A DNA stretch of 64,000 bases from Larus michahellis (GCF_964199755.1 NC_133899.1:3100001-3164000), one strand, 5' to 3'; shown: positions 37,695-51,600, counted from the first letter of the stretch. Made by a program: numbers and translations. Notes: a model not told the origin generated them from the sequence alone.

Positions 37695-40551
37695 GTAGGT
37701 GGCAACTGCAGTGATAAAACCAGCACTTTTCGAGGAAGAACGCAAAAAGCTACAGCTGGGGTTTGGGTAAGGAAGGAATCAGGATAGAGGCGGGGTTGGC
37801 GAGGCTGGTGCCTTGTCTGCTGGCAGGAGATCTGAGCAGGCTGTGCCAGCAGATGGCATTGTGGAGGTGCAGGCAGGGCTGGCTGCCACTGGGGAGGCAG
37901 AAACTAGGGTGGAAAAGGTGTAGAGAGCTTCTAGGTGTTTGGTAGGGGAGGCGATTGGTGTGACAACTGGAGACAGAGGGGGCTAAGGCATTAATAAAGG
38001 CATTTTGGCTATTACCTTTTATGTTGATCCCCCTTCTGCTGTGTTCTTACACTCTTAAAATAGCACCCATTTTAAATGCTCCACCTGGAAACCTTTTCCC
38101 TCCTGGATTCCATAACTGTCATCACGTTTTTGACTGAGCTGTTGTTCTTTTGTATTGTAACCTGTAAGAGATGTTTGCACAGGAGTCAGAAGCTTGAATG
38201 GGTGTCTCTTCTGTTCCCTTGTGCAGCTGGTGTTGTCAAAGCAGAGGATTTCAGCCTCCCAGCCTATGTCGACCGTCGTGACGTTCCCCTGCCTGAAGTG
38301 GCCTTTGTAAGGGATCTCTCTGCTCAGCAGAAGGCGCTGAAAGAGAAGGAGAAAGCCTCTTGGACTGCTCTCTCTGTCGATGAGAAAGTTGAATGTAAGT
38401 AATGGGGGCTTTAAGTAACCTTACAGCTAGCAATGACGCGATCTAATCTGTTACCTGTTCATTATTGGCAACTTTTATTAGAAAGACCACTACAGACAGT
38501 GCCCGTTAGGGCAGCTGTTAAACCCTGCTCTTTCCAATGGCTCTGTGAGCAGAGCCGTGAGCCATGAAGGAGCTTTGTTAATTATGATGGAGCTCCTTGT
38601 GTGTACGCAAGCGGAGATCAGTGGTTTGTGTTCCTGGGATCCTTGGTGCTGTTTCAAAAAAAAGCAGTGCCCGCCGTGCTGTCTGTTGGGTGCCTGAGGT
38701 CAAGTTCAGCAATTTCTCCTTCTTCTGGTAAACGAATAATAATTATATTTGTTTCTTGATTCCCATCTGCTTTCAACAAGCCAGAAAAAAAATCTCTTCC
38801 TTATAACGATATGTAATTGTTAGTCCAGCTGAGTAAAAGAAAGCCTGTGTGTTTGAACGTCAATGACCAGTGACCTTAGAATTACCAAATTTCAGGTAAT
38901 TAAGGTGCCAGGCAGGTGGTTTGACTTGCAAATAAAACTGCATCACCTTTTCTAACTGCCGTCATGGTATGCAAGCGAGAAATTGATCTGTGAACAGTGC
39001 AGCGTCCACCCGTGTCACAGTGAGAAGGTGTAAAACGCATTTGGGAACCACTCAAACATTTGTAAGCACTCTCCAAATCTGTTGCTGTTTTGAACTTCAG
39101 AATCTTTTGGGCCTTAGTGGCAAAGCTGAGAGAAGCCTTTTGAGATACAGGCATTGAAATTATTTGTGCTAGGAGGTGTAGTGGTCAGTAACCGTACTGG
39201 GAATTGGAGGGAAGGAAGGGGAGTGCCATTTCTCCTCTGTCAGGTCCGTATTGCAATTTTTGCACAAGTTAACAATAATCTATAAAATGGAGACTAACAC
39301 TGACCTGGGGGGGGGGGTGAAACACATGAGGGGATGGTGAAATACCACTCATTTACTTTGGCACAGGTCTTGGCCAGCTAATTCGGAAGCTATTTTAACA
39401 TCCTTTTCTGTTTGGTTAGCTTTAGGCTTTGGTCGCCTCTCTCCGGAGAGTGGCAATTTGCCGGAAAAGTAAAAGAAATTATTTGATGCTTTAACTTTTT
39501 TGCAGTGTATCGTATCAAGTTTAACGAGACCTACGCAGAAATGAACAAAGGAACAAACGAATGGAAGACCGTCCTCGGTGGAGTACTGTTCTTTCTTGGT
39601 GTAACCGGTCTCATCCTCATTTGGCAGAAACGTTATAGTAAGTAGATGCCGTACGGCGTTAAGTCTTAAATTAGGAGCAAGATCAATTGATACCTGATGG
39701 GAAATGAGACAGTTCTTCGTAAACTGCTCGGGGGTTCGGAATGGTGTATCCAACAGCCGTTCTGGTGACCTCATAGTGGTTGCTGTTTGTTAGTCCCTGA
39801 AAACTCAATTCTGGAGTTGTAACTTCAATGGAGATCAGCGGGTACGTAGCATAAATGTTCAGGAAGCTGACTTGTGGAAGGGTGGAGGTGGTGGAGAGAG
39901 CTTTGGTGGGAGGAGAGGAAAGGGAGGGGAAGAGTGGTGATACAGTAATGATCCCAGAGCTTCCCTTCTCTGTGAAATCTGCTGTCGCAAAAGCCTGTTG
40001 CTGCCTTGGTAGTAAACATTTGGGTTTCTGCCATGTTTGGCTTCCTTCCCAGCTAAGGATCCTACCTCGAGGGAGCCCTCCAGCTGCCGTGAGGCAGAAC
40101 ACGCAGTTCAGTGAGCTGCTCTCCATCTTGAGCCTTCATCTACTCGTGGTGAAGGTTGAGAAGGCGGCTGTTGTCTTGGTACAAGCCTTTACTGATGAAC
40201 GAAACTGCTAGAGAATCAATGCGTGAATCTGGGCTCAGCTAAATGCTGCAAAAATGGGATTTAGGGAATGTAGGTTTGAACAGGTGATGGCGTGCACGTG
40301 ATCAGCACTGATGGCTTCGGGGGAAAAAAACCTTTCGTTAACTAAACTTTTACCTCTGTTCCCAACTCGCTCGTTTTGTATGATGATGTAATTACACCTG
40401 CTGTTGAATTGCAGTGTACGGCCCTATTCCGCACACCTTCTCTGACGAGTGGCTGTCAACGCAGACGAAGAGAATGTTGGACATGCGGATTAATCCCGTG
40501 GAGGGCATCTCTGCCCAGTGGGATTTTGAGAAGAACGAATGGAAGAAATGA
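37616..40551 (+). CDS. COX4I1: COX4I1, cytochrome c oxidase subunit IV, complete
   Basis: COX4I1 is a nuclear-encoded subunit of respiratory complex IV in the inner mitochondrial membrane. Coding exons 37616-37694, 38227-38394, 39506-39637 and 40415-40551 join in phase to 171 residues (human 169). The N-terminus [20 protein letters not shown] is an Arg/Lys/Ser-rich mitochondrial presequence. It is followed by [20 protein letters not shown], a matrix helix [11 protein letters not shown], the single membrane helix [17 protein letters not shown] (exon 3), and a C-terminus from [13 protein letters not shown] to [11 protein letters not shown]. The ATG follows the acceptor cccaacag by one base. AATAAA at 40658-40663 ends the short 3' UTR. 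All landmarks agree with the isoform 1 family. Confidence 0.98.
38227..38394 (+). CDS. COX4I1: COX4I1 coding exon 2
   Basis: A 168-nt exon, (A)[18 protein letters not shown] through SVDEKVE. Acceptor ttgtgcag, donor AAT|GTAAGT. Confidence 0.97.
38395..39505 (+). other. COX4I1: COX4I1 intron, nothing else seen
   Basis: A 1.1-kb intron without recognised repeats. The neighbouring introns 37695-38226 and 39638-40414 are similar. Confidence 0.6.
39506..39637 (+). CDS. COX4I1: COX4I1 coding exon 3 (membrane helix)
   Basis: A 132-nt exon, [20 protein letters not shown] then the hydrophobic helix and WQKRY. Acceptor ttttttgcag, donor ATA|GTAAGT. Confidence 0.97.
40415..40551 (+). CDS. COX4I1: COX4I1 coding exon 4
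   Basis: [20 protein letters not shown] to EKNEWKK-TGA. The split codon gives Met before YGP, where human has Val. Confidence 0.97.
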
Positions 40552-40657
40552 AGCAACTCAGTGGAACCTGCTCAGCTTGAATATGAAATGATTCCATCAC
40601 CTGTGTGTGACCTCGTTGCTTATTTACTGGAACAATCTCTCCACCTACATAGATGCT

Positions 40658-40663
40658 AATAAA
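40658..40663 (+). terminator. COX4I1: COX4I1 poly(A) signal
   Basis: AATAAA about 107 nt after the stop, followed by a GT/T-rich stretch near 40690. Confidence 0.85.
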
Positions 40664-40699
40664 TGTCTGGTTAACTTGAAAGTTTCCTTTTGTTGGTCT

Positions 40700-42500
40700 T
40701 CAAATGTGTTTGTTGTGATGGTGATCTGTAGCGGAGGTGGAGGGGCAAAGCTTTCCCAGACGGTCCTGTCGTGGTTGGTGTATAATCAGTTAAAGGGAGT
40801 GTTTCTGGGGTGCAGCCAGCAGTCCCGCTGTGCAGAGCTCTGAGCTACTTGTAAGGTAAGCAGATCCCAGCTCCTGTGGAGGCTCCGCGTCCCGAAACCA
40901 CTCCAGAAATAGCATGTCAGCGCTCCAAAAGGCAGCAGCGCGAGGCAAACCATGCAGGTTGTGTACCGGCGTCAAGGCTGCTCCATCTGCTCCATTCCTC
41001 CTCGCGGAGGGAATGTGTTCTCAATGGCACGGGCAGGCTGCAGACCTCGCTCCGGTATCCCGTGCAGACTCCAGCAAGGAAGAGAGAGAATCGGTAGATC
41101 TAGTTGAGCCAAGAATAGGTTTAGATGGAACCCCGAAGCGCGTTTCGTGCCTTGCCCCTTGCGTGAGGTGACTTCGAGGGGATCGCTGCGGCTGGGGGAG
41201 GGAATGAAGTGCTGCATTTAGTGGGAGCATCTCGGAGCTTTTATTAAATGCAGTGGTCTGAACAAGTTCTGGTTTGTGGCTTAACGTTCTCGGGGACTGA
41301 GCTAAGAAAGCTGGCGCCTTTGCTGTGCCCTGCCGAATTTCTTCCTTCAGCTAATCTGGTGTGTCCCCTAGGCTTTCTGCAGGCAAACTTCTGTCTTCGG
41401 TTTAAAAACACCTCTCCAAAGACCAGAACCACTAAACGAAAAACTACTGGAATAAGTTTCAACTTTGGTTTTTGTTTTTTTCTTCTCGATCACAGGACTG
41501 TCACGTTTTTAAATCCCTGTGTGTATTTAGCAGCCGTGATGGGAAGCCTGGGGAGTCTCAGTCACTTGTGATGCCCCACAGTGCTGGGGGCTGGCCAGCC
41601 TTGCCCTTGCAGTCAGGGAGATTTGGGGAAGGTTTGGCGGGAGTTAAGCGATGAGCTCCCCTTCCTGCATCTGAAACATCCCCAGGTGACGTGTTTGTCT
41701 CTCCAGGGTGCTGCGAAGGGTGTTACGAGGACGACAGAATTGCGGACTGGTGATGGCGGTGGGGTTCTCACCGTGCTCATGGTTTGCTTTTCTCTGTTTT
41801 TCGTGTGGCTCATGCCCCTGGCAGGCTGATAGACACCGACCCGGGAGGGGGCTGGCGAGCTGCTAGGTGTATCTGCTTTGAAAATCGGGGTTTGGAAGCA
41901 TGTGCTGGAATTGCAGCGCTGCTTCACAGCTCCTCTTATCTCCCTTCCTTCCTGGAGGGAGGGAGGGGGAGATGGGTTTATCCCCAGTGCTCCGTTAGCT
42001 GCATGGCGCTCGTGCCACGCTCTGCTTTTCGAGGTAAGCGCCTTATTCTGAATTCTGCTCCCGTTGCTGTGACGGGGAGGAATTAGTGTGAATGGGAGAC
42101 AAATCCTGCCGAGTGCAGGGCTCGGACCAGCCTGTAGCATCCCAGAGTGAAGCCCAGCGAGCGTCGCCGGGACGAGGGAGTGATTCCTCCCCGGTGTCCT
42201 CCTCTTTGCCCTCCCCAAAAGGCTGCGAAAGCCCCAGGGCGACTGGGAGAGAAACCTGAGCCTCGTCACAGCCCCAAATCCTTATTTCATCCTCCCCTGC
42301 CTGGCACCAGCCGCTCTCTTCTGTTCCCTTCAGCAGTCAGCGCAGCAGCAGAGACCTGCCGGAACAGCCTGCTGCGGGTAAGTGAGCTGAGTTTGCCAGG
42401 GCTCTGCACGCTCCCCTCCTGGCACGTGTTCTCCCTTCCTCCTGCTCTCGGCAGAGGGATGCACCGTCGGAGGGGGAGCAGATCTCACCATCCTGTCTGG
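40700..42500. other. Intergenic region upstream of the DUSP22-like gene
   Basis: About 1.8 kb without recognised coding sequence. A probable noncoding exon of the DUSP22-like gene ends at 42377 with a strong donor GCGG|GTAAGTGAG. A good acceptor (cttatttgcag) at 42525 begins the exon with the start codon. Confidence 0.5.
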
Positions 42501-42525
42501 GATTTTCGGGACATCTTATTTGCAG

Positions 42526-42601
42526 GTAGCCTCGGATACTGGGAAACTACCCGTCTCTTGACCCTGAGGAGAGAAAACCCATGGGGAGTGGAATGAGCAA
42601 G
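42526..42601 (+). CDS. DUSP22-like: DUSP22-like exon with start codon (7 codons)
   Basis: The exon likely starts at 42526. Only 21 bases code (42581-42601, MGSGMSK). The donor AAG|GTACCG is in phase 0, the same phase and position as in DUSP22 and DUSP15. Gly2 and Ser6 fit N-myristoylation. Confidence 0.82.
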
Positions 42602-45600
42602 GTACCGGGAGGATGGTGGGGTGGTGGCCAGGACCTTCTCCTTGGGCAGGACCTTTGTCCCGCAGGCCAGGGGGATGCTTGTTCCCAGACCGCCACAATG
42701 CCCTAAATACAACTGTTGGCATCTTCCCTTTCTCATTCCCCTTTGAAACTCCAAGCACTTAAGAAAGGGAATTAAGAAAGCAAACAGTGATCCCCAGACT
42801 TGTATCGGAGGTGATGAGCTAAGTGCCTGTGGGTATTTGAAAAGTGACAGCTGGCTTTAGACGCTTGTCCCTTGGGCGGTAAGGCTGTGGCATGAGCATC
42901 CTCGGGGCTGACGGGGGTCCCTGCAGGGAAATTTCCTCCCCTTGCCACCCCCGGGACGTGTCTGTGCCCGGCAGCCGTGCACTGTGAGCGGGGGGGAGTG
43001 GGGTTTTACTGCTGCTTGTTGCTCAGCTGAACTCCAGGGCTGGCAGAGGGGATTGGTTTCTGTTTGTATCCTTAAATAACCGCTTGGTACGTGAGTTATC
43101 CAGTTTAAAAATAGACTCTGGGACAACAACGGAGAGACCGGATCAGGTCAAACTCTCTCTGAGCGGCCCTGGTGTGATTTAACACCGGGGTTTCACCGCC
43201 CGTGGACTCAGCCCGACCTGCAAAAGTGGTTGTTACAGCCTCCCTGGTTCCACCAAGCCCTCCTGGGGAGCTCGGGCTGCCTTTGCCGGGGGCTGGGTTG
43301 GTGCAGACACATCTGTGTCGCAGGATCTGGCTTTGACTTGATGAGACTCAGGGCTCAGCATCCCCCTTCCAGTGGTAACGGCGTGTTCCGTGCTGGGCAC
43401 AGACTTTTGCCAACTCCAGGTGTTGGCAGCCCAGGAGCGGGCTGGGATTCAGCTGAACGGTAAAGTTGGGCTGGACGTGACCCAGCGCTGTCGAAACCCC
43501 TTCCTACAGCCTCCCAAACCAGGCGTCTTCTGCCAGATTGGGCGCAAACGAGCGCAACGGGGAACCAGCTCTTCCTTTCTGTGCCCCTGGAAGCCGCTCT
43601 GGCAGGCTCTTACACCCCGTAAATACTCTGAGCTGCCCCTTTTTCTCCTTCGTAACCCTGCGGTGGGGAGTTGGAGACCAAATTTGTGTACTTGATGGCA
43701 CTCACTGCAACATCCTGGCCAGAAAAGTACTATAAATAGCCCGTGCCTTTGCCAGTCTGTCCCCAGCTGGCGGAGGCAACCTTTGAAACTATTTGCTGGA
43801 GGTGGTTGCTATAGAATAGCAAAATAAAACCAAGCTGCAGCAGGGCTGGCCTGCCTCTGGGAGATGGGGGGGGTCCCAGCTGGAGCCCCACCTTGAAGGA
43901 GGAGGCTGGGGTGGGCTGAGCTGTTTGGGCAATCCAGCCCCCAGCCTTTCTGATTGCAATGGGACGACATGCAAGACCTTTCCATTTATGCGCTGAGTTT
44001 TCCTGAGCCCTGCGCTCCTGGAGGGCTTTGGGTGGTTTGAGGGGGCTCAGCCCTGGCTGTTCGTTAATGAAGACGGTTCACTCATTAGGTGCTTGGTTTG
44101 TCATTGGCTGGGAAGTTTGGTGCCAGATGCCCTGGTCCTGCTGGTACCACGCATGCAGCTTGACGCTCCTGCCGCGTCGGATGCACGTTGTGCCTGGCGC
44201 TGTCTGAAATCTCTCTCCTTTTTGTCACCTCCCAGGTCGTCAAAGGCCTCTACCTTGGGAATATCCACGGTGAGTGCCTTTCCCGGCTCCCTGGGCAGCT
44301 GGCGGGGCCGGAGGACCCCCTCTCCTCAAGGGTTTCCTGTGCCTGTTCCCGGCTGGGGACCTCAGCATCTTCCAGATACCCAAAGCCCCAAAAAAGCCTC
44401 ATCCCAATTCCAAGTGACCCCGTGCAGCTCTAGCTCAGGAAAGGGACATCCGCAGGGAGCTGCGGTCACCAGCCATGCTGGAGCACCTGGGAACACCTAG
44501 CATGGCCGGAAACCTCCCCGTGTTTGCTGAGGCAATATTTACAGTGGGCCAACTCCTGGCTTTCTCGCTGGGGCCGCGGGGAGCAGGGCGAAGCTCGGGC
44601 TTCACCTGACAGTGAGGACGCAACAGCCTTTTCCGTATCAGCGGTATCATTTCTGACGCCGGGGGGGGCGGTTTTAGGAGCCTGCTGAACACCCAGTGCA
44701 TCCAAGGAGGGGGAATTTTGCTTTGATGGAGGTGCGTCGCGATGCTTGGCCTGCCTTCCTGCATCGTGCGGGGTGAGAGGCAGCAGGAAGGGCTGGCACT
44801 GGGGTCAAGGGGCTGCGGGTGATGGATCCGGGCTGCTGGTGGGTGCTCGGTCCAGCAGATCTCCCAGGAGGGCGGGTGACTCAGGTGCCACCTCTGCTTC
44901 CAGACTCTGAGGACCGGGAAAACCTGCTGCGGAACGGGGTGACGCACATCCTCTCCGTCCACAACAGGGCCAAGCCGGTGCTGGAGGTGAGCACCCGGGT
45001 GTGGGGGACCACCCGGGGGGTGGTGGGGTGGGGGAAGAGGCTGGGAAGGTGCAGGTGGGCCACACGCTGTTCTCCTGGGGTGGGAGCGGAAAGGGGAGAA
45101 GCCATGCCGGCTTTGCACCGGTTTGCACCACGCGATGCTCAATCGCACCCAAAAAAAGCTCAGCGCTGGCTCTGGGAGGGGAGAGGTGGGGGGAGTGGGA
45201 TGCTTTGGCGGGGCACGGCCAACCCCCTGGGTGATTTTTAGGGCGAAGGTGTGGGGCAGGGACCCGGCGGGGCACCCGGTGCTGCCGCGGGGAGAACCGC
45301 GAGAGGGCGGCGGCGCCCCGCGGATGGCGGCGCCGGGGCCGCCTCCAGCCCCGACGGGGAGCGGGGGGGGGCACAGCGGCACCCAGAGCACCCCCCCGCC
45401 TCCAGAACAGGGGTCCCGGGCCACCCCGGCTTTGTCTGCCCCGTCCCCCCGCCCCTCGCGGACCCCGGAGTGCTGCGGCCCCCGCGGGGTGCGGGTGGGG
45501 AAACTGAGGCAGGAGGGAGCCGCCCGGTGGGTGGATGCTGGAGGCGATGGCCACGTCTTTCGTGCACAAATCCTGCCTGTATGGACCCGTGGGCCGGACG

Positions 45601-48600
45601 GAGCCTGCAGCAGGAGGAGCAGCCCCGTGAGGGGTCCGTGTGCGGGATGCTCGGGCCATCTCACAGCCGATGGCCGCGTGCAACTTGCACTTCGTCCCTG
45701 TGTCGGACATGCTGCCAGCTCCCAAATCCCGGGATGCTGCAGAAGGCGAAGGGGGCTGCTTGGACCCCTTGTCCTTTGGGGCCACGATGGGCAGGGAGCC
45801 TCAGCGAAACACCGGCTCGAGCCCTTTCCTCGCGAAGGCATTGAGTAACAGGGAGAGGGGAGAGAGAGAGAGAAGGAAGGAGCTGCATAAAATGAGAGCA
45901 GAGAAACGGCTGGTGGCTGGAGAAGGGGGAGCAGCTGGGGCTGGCGGGGCTCGGGGCACGGCCAGACGGGGAGCAAACCACACGGTGAGCTTACAACACG
46001 GAGCAAGCCGCCGGGCTGGCGGAAAGGGGAACCGGAAAGGCATGGTGGGTTGAGCAATGTGTCAATCACAGCCCTGGGTTGGGAACCGCAAACCCCAGCA
46101 CCGGTCCCATGCGTGGCCCGGCTCCCCAAGGTGGGATGGGGGGACCCGGGCCCCGCAGGGAAGGGGAAGCCACCAGGAGCCCGGCAGTTAATCCGGGACT
46201 GGGGTGCGGGTCGGGTTTTGGCAAGGAGTGGGGTCGCTTTGGCTGCTCCACTGGTTGGCACGGTGGCTTTGCCGGCACGGTGGCTCTCCTCACCGTGGGG
46301 AGGTCAGGCTGGAGCCAGGCATGGTGGGGCTCAGCCAGGCTTTGGGAAGCCGCAGCCCGTCATGGCTTATCCCACAAAACCTGCCGGTGTTTGCTTGCTG
46401 GTCCCCATGCTCCTGCCTGGTGCCATGGTCCCCTTCCACCTGCCGAGCCCCTGCCTGCCCCTGCCATCCCCTGCGTGCTGGGGAGGTGCGGTTTGGCCAG
46501 GGATGTGGATGAGGAACCCACCAGCTCCGTTTCCCTCCCAGCCTCTCCCGCAGCTTCTCCAGGCGGGGAGCAGCTGGCTGGCACGCCACGACGAGCCGGC
46601 AAGTGCCACATCGCTGTGGTACCATGTCCCCATCCTGCGAGAGGCTGCAGGATGGCAGGGACGAGCATGAGACAGGGCTGGGGAGGACGGATGGGACGGA
46701 GAGGTGATGCACGGGAAAGCCCGCCCGTGCCCATCCTCACAATATGGGTCTTTCCAGCACGGGAATATCCCCGTGCCCATCCCACTTTACCCCTTCCCTT
46801 AAATAATTGGCTTTTTCCAGCCTCACGATTTGCCCTGGGCTGGAGGGAAGCGAGGGTGACCCGTGGGGTTGGACCGCATCAGCCCATGGAGGACCTTTGG
46901 GCAGTGATGCCACTAGCCGATGGAGATGGGGCAGTCCCTGGTGCGTGGCCATTTCAGCTCCAGCCGGCAGGGTTTCCACCCATTTCGTTAAGAAAGTTTA
47001 AAAAAAAAAATAATAAAAAAATAACCAAACCCTCAGATGTGAAAAGGATCTAATTTTAACTCAGAACAGGGAGGATCGAGGAAGCGATGTTTTAAAGAAA
47101 GGAAAGTAATGTGACCTACGTCAACGTGCGGCAGGATGATTTATTGTGTATTAAAAGGACCAGGAGGAAATAACTCATTGATGAGCGCGACTTCATCAGT
47201 GCGTGTTCGCACACGTCTTCCTGACGGGGCTTGTCCGTCGGGGTCCTGGGAAAGGGATGGCTCAATTTCGGGGGGGGGGGGGGTGGTCCTGAGCGTCGTA
47301 GCGGTTCCCCACAGCCTGGCCTCTCCTCCGGGCTGAAATGGGGGAGAAATAGCCTGGGATGGGATGGACGCGACCCTTCATGGTTCTCTCTACCCATGGG
47401 GAGCAGGGTGATGGCATCCAAAAGCGGATTGCGGCTTTCCCCTCACCAAAGGGTCGGCTGGGGAGAGGGGGGGAAAGAGAGAAATGGGAGATTTTGTGTT
47501 TGTCAGAGGTACCTTATTACTGCAACCATCTTTGTATTGCAGGACATGACCTATCTCTGTATCTCGGCCTCGGATTCCTCCAGTCAAAACCTGTAAGTCG
47601 TTTGCCGTCCTTTTGCCTCCCAGCATCGCGCGCCGGTTGTTGTCGGTCAATAAAAGCTCAGATTCTGCCAAACGAAGGTTCAGCTCATTCGTGCTGCAAA
47701 ACGTTGGCATCATCGCTGAGCTTGACAGGAGCTGCGGTTTGTTCCCGGGGGGTAAATAGCATTCGTAGGGGTTAAAATTTGGTTCTGTGTGTGTTTGCAG
47801 TCGGCAAATGTGATTTCCCATCAAATTTCAGAATCGTTCTGCTGGGCGGGGTTGGAACATTGGAGCATGAGAAAGACAGTGTTTTTTCTTGGTCTTCCAA
47901 ATGTTTTCTTGGAAAGAGAAATATTTATTAAAATAAAAGTTTGGGGTTCCCCCCCCCCCCCATACAAAGCATAGGTACTCATTAAGTCTTTTAACGATGT
48001 TCTCGGGGTGAAGCAGGCGAGAGATGCTGCAAGGAAGCCCCAGGATTTCATGGGGTGCCGGGGTGCGATGGGTGCAGGCGCTGCTGGCACTGGGGGTTCC
48101 CAGCACCCCGCTGCTGCTTTGGGGGCACCCACAAACCACCCCTCGCAACCAGAAAATGGGTGAATGCCGTGGGATTTTTTTTCTCGCCAACCAAACCCTA
48201 AAAAGGATCGAAACCTCGCGCGCAGCGACTGGAGCGAAGCCCGTCTGTGGAGGTGCTGGTTTTCCAGCATCCTTGGGAGCAGCCCGTGCCCGGGGGTGTG
48301 ATTCTGCTTGCTCATGCTCCCGCTGAGCGGAAAGAGAAGCTTTACAAGAAAACCCTGCCTCAGCAAGAACTGGGTTTTTTTGGTTGTTATTTTTTTTCTC
48401 TTCTCCCATTTCTTTGCATTCGTAGCATGTCTACTGAAATAACAAAAAAAAAAAAAAAAAAAAAAAAAGCCTGGGGCAGTGCGGGGGGGCGGGGGGGGGA
48501 AAAAAGAAGATAAGACTGGCTGCCGGAAGGAAGGCTTATTCAAGGAACTATTTTCTGCTTGTCAGTTTATGCCTTGGATTTCACAACCCTGGTGTCCTGC

Positions 48601-51600
48601 AGAGGAGATGCTTGTGACTCAGGACCTCAGTGGCTCTCAGCATTACCAGCCTCCGTGCCCCGATCCCACGCTTCGAGGCTGGAAAAGTGTGGGCAGAGGG
48701 CTTTCCTCTGGCTGAGTGCCTGGGGGGGGGGGGCGGAAAAATCCCCATGGAGTGGGTGAGGATGGATGGGGTGGCCGAAGCGCTCACCTGCCTGCCCCCC
48801 TCCGGGATGGGTTGGGAGAGCCGTGCGGCGTGCGTGGAGCGGGCTGGAGGCAAAAGCATCGTGTCCTTGCAAGCCAGGTGCATCCCTGATGGTCCCAACC
48901 CGGGGGGATGTAGTGGAGGACTGGGATATGGAGAGCTCGGACCTGTGTAGGCAACACATGCAGGCCCTGGGGGACGCTGTCTGCTCTGCGAAGATAAGCG
49001 GGACAAGGCAAAATCGCCTGGGACGAGCTTTAGGTGGGGGAAGCCCCTCCAAAGAGTGATGCTCTGTTTGCTCCAGGGGTCAAGGAGGAGGCACGTCTGT
49101 AGCCCACAAGGAGCGATGGACTGACATCTCCTTCCAAGGCTGAGAGGCTCAATATCTGACCGCAGCTTCAGAGACTCCCCCATCTCTCCTCCTCTTCCCG
49201 GGCAGCAGAACCCCCTGCTGTTTGTATTCAAAAAAGTCCTTGGCTGGTTTTTTAGAAGGAGCCCTGCCCTTCCAGGGAAGGGTGAGGAGCAGCATCCCCT
49301 TCCATCCTCCTTCCAGGGCAGGGTGAAGAGCCACCCCCTTGGGTGAGCTGGCAGGGATGGGGGAGGTTTTAGAGGGTTCTGCCTTGCTCCCCGCAGGGAA
49401 GGTGGCCCTGAGCCCTGGAGGGCTCTCAGGGGAGGATGCGCCGGGAGCGAGCCCTCGGCGAGGGGCACGGGGGGAATAACTCCGCAGTAGCTCGTGCCTT
49501 GGCTTCTGAGAAATCAGGAAGGCTGTGCAGGCGGACGCCCACCCCATCACGCGGAGCCAGAGGAAGTCCGGTGCCGGGGCAGAGGCGCTGCCGGCTCCCG
49601 TGCTCGCAGCCCGAGTTAACCAAAATCAAGTTTTCTGCCTCAAAACTACCCCAAGGCTCAGCGCGGCCATGCGAGCGAGCAGGGATGGGCAGTGTTTATT
49701 GAAAATATGTGCCAAGGAGCCAAATGCCTGGCTTGGTGTGGGCTCTCGGAGATGCCCTCTGTCCTTGGGGAGGGATTGGCAGTGGCTTCCAGCATCCCGT
49801 GCAGTGATGAGCAGGAGGGCTGCATCTCACTGGAGCCTGCACAGTCCTCCCATGAACACCCACCTCTACCCCATCAGTACATATGGAGTTATTTTATCCT
49901 GTTTTTTAGGTCTCCTTGCCTTCAAAAAGATGGGTGCTGCTCAGGCTGGGAGAGTTGGGGTTGTTCAGCCTGGAGAAGAGAAGGCCCTGAGGAGACCTTA
50001 TAGCCCCTTCCAGTACCTGAAGGGGGCCTACGAGAAAGCTGGAGAGGGACTTTTTACAAGGGCAAATAGTGATAGGATGAGGGGTAATGGCTTCAAATTG
50101 TAAGAGGGTAGAATTAGATTTGATATTAGGAAGAAATTCTTTACTGTGAGGGTGGTGAGCCCCTGGCCCAGGTTGCCCGGAGAAGCTGTGGCTGCCCCAT
50201 CCCTGGAGGGGTTCAAGGCCAGGTTGGACGGGGCTTGGAGCAGCCTGGTCTAGTGGGAGGTGTCCCTGCCCAGGGTCCCTTCCAACCCAAACCATTCCAT
50301 GATTCATACGTCTGAGCGTGCAGGTCAGGAGAGAAGCATCAGAGCGTGTTGCAGCTGAGCTGCCAGAAAGCCCTGGCTCCCTGACCTGCCCCGTTTTGCT
50401 GCAAAACTCCCTGGTTAGGGTTAATGTGCTCCCTCTGCCTTGCCGGCAGTTACTGGTTATGCTTTGGTTACTGGTCATGCCTCGTAACACAGGCAGCTAT
50501 CTGGGGACAAGCCTGAGTTGTTGCTGGCAGCCCTGCCTCCGGGCATGGGCACCGCTGCGAGCCCTCCCTGGGGTGGGAAGGGGCTGGAGGGGCTGCCTGG
50601 GGTGAGGAGGGGAAGGGAGTTGCACCATTTGGAGACCTGCAGGCAGAACGCCTCGGGAGCCACCTTCTCCCTGCCTTCTTCCCTGCTGTCATCTTTCCCT
50701 TGGAGGGAACTGGATGTTTTCGGCATCGTTTGGGAATTTGGGGTGAGCCGATGGCTTAGGACAACCTCTGAGATGGGGATGTGCCTGTCCCTTGGGCACA
50801 AGATGACACCTTACCCGGAGGCTGTCTCCCTGGGGTCCTCCCTGAGCTGGTTTGGCTGATGGCATCACCCTGTTCCTGATTCCTTGGGAGCAGGAAATCC
50901 CTTGGAAAGTCTCCCAGGTCATTTCCTTCCTGGCAGATGAAGATCAGCCCCCTCTGCCTTCGCTGGGCAGAGGAAGGATCACTGCTCCCACCCCATGCCG
51001 GTGGCCCCAGGGCGGTGGGAAGTCCTTGGTGGGGGGCACGACTGGTGGTGTGGCCAGGCGCCTTGCAGGGGCGGACAGCCCTCCCATCCCCACCTCCCTG
51101 CCTCTCTCCTTGCAGGCTGCAGCATTTTAAGGAGTGCATCAAGTTCATCCACGAATGCCGGCTCGGTGGGGGAGGCTGCCTCGTCCATTGGTGAGAGCTG
51201 CTGTCACCGCCTCGCGTCCCCGGTTCACATCGGTCCTGTGGGAGGTGGGGATGGGCTCCCAAAAAGTGTCCTCAATATTGAACTTCACTTGTGGTGGGGA
51301 GGAAGAAGAGGAGAAGACAAGGAATTGTGACGGGGGAAGGTCTCCACTGCTGAGACCCATGGGATGGGTGGTCTGTGCACTGAAAACCAGAGCATCCAAA
51401 GAGGTGGGACGGGCTGGAGGAGGGAACGAGGGATGAACGAGCCACCAGCAGTGGCTCCCTGTCCATGTGGCTCCTTATCCCCACCCAACCCATGGCCGGG
51501 GAGCACTGCTAGCACCCCAGCGAGAAGGGGTGCCCATGGGAAGATGTGTCTCATGGGTGTCACTTGATGTGGGGTCACTCCAGCCTTCGTGGTGGGAATA

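Noticed and set aside
44435-46261. 608-codon minus-strand frame
   Set aside because: GC-rich, low-complexity Pro/Ser/Arg composition without domains, lying over an exon and introns of the DUSP22-like gene.
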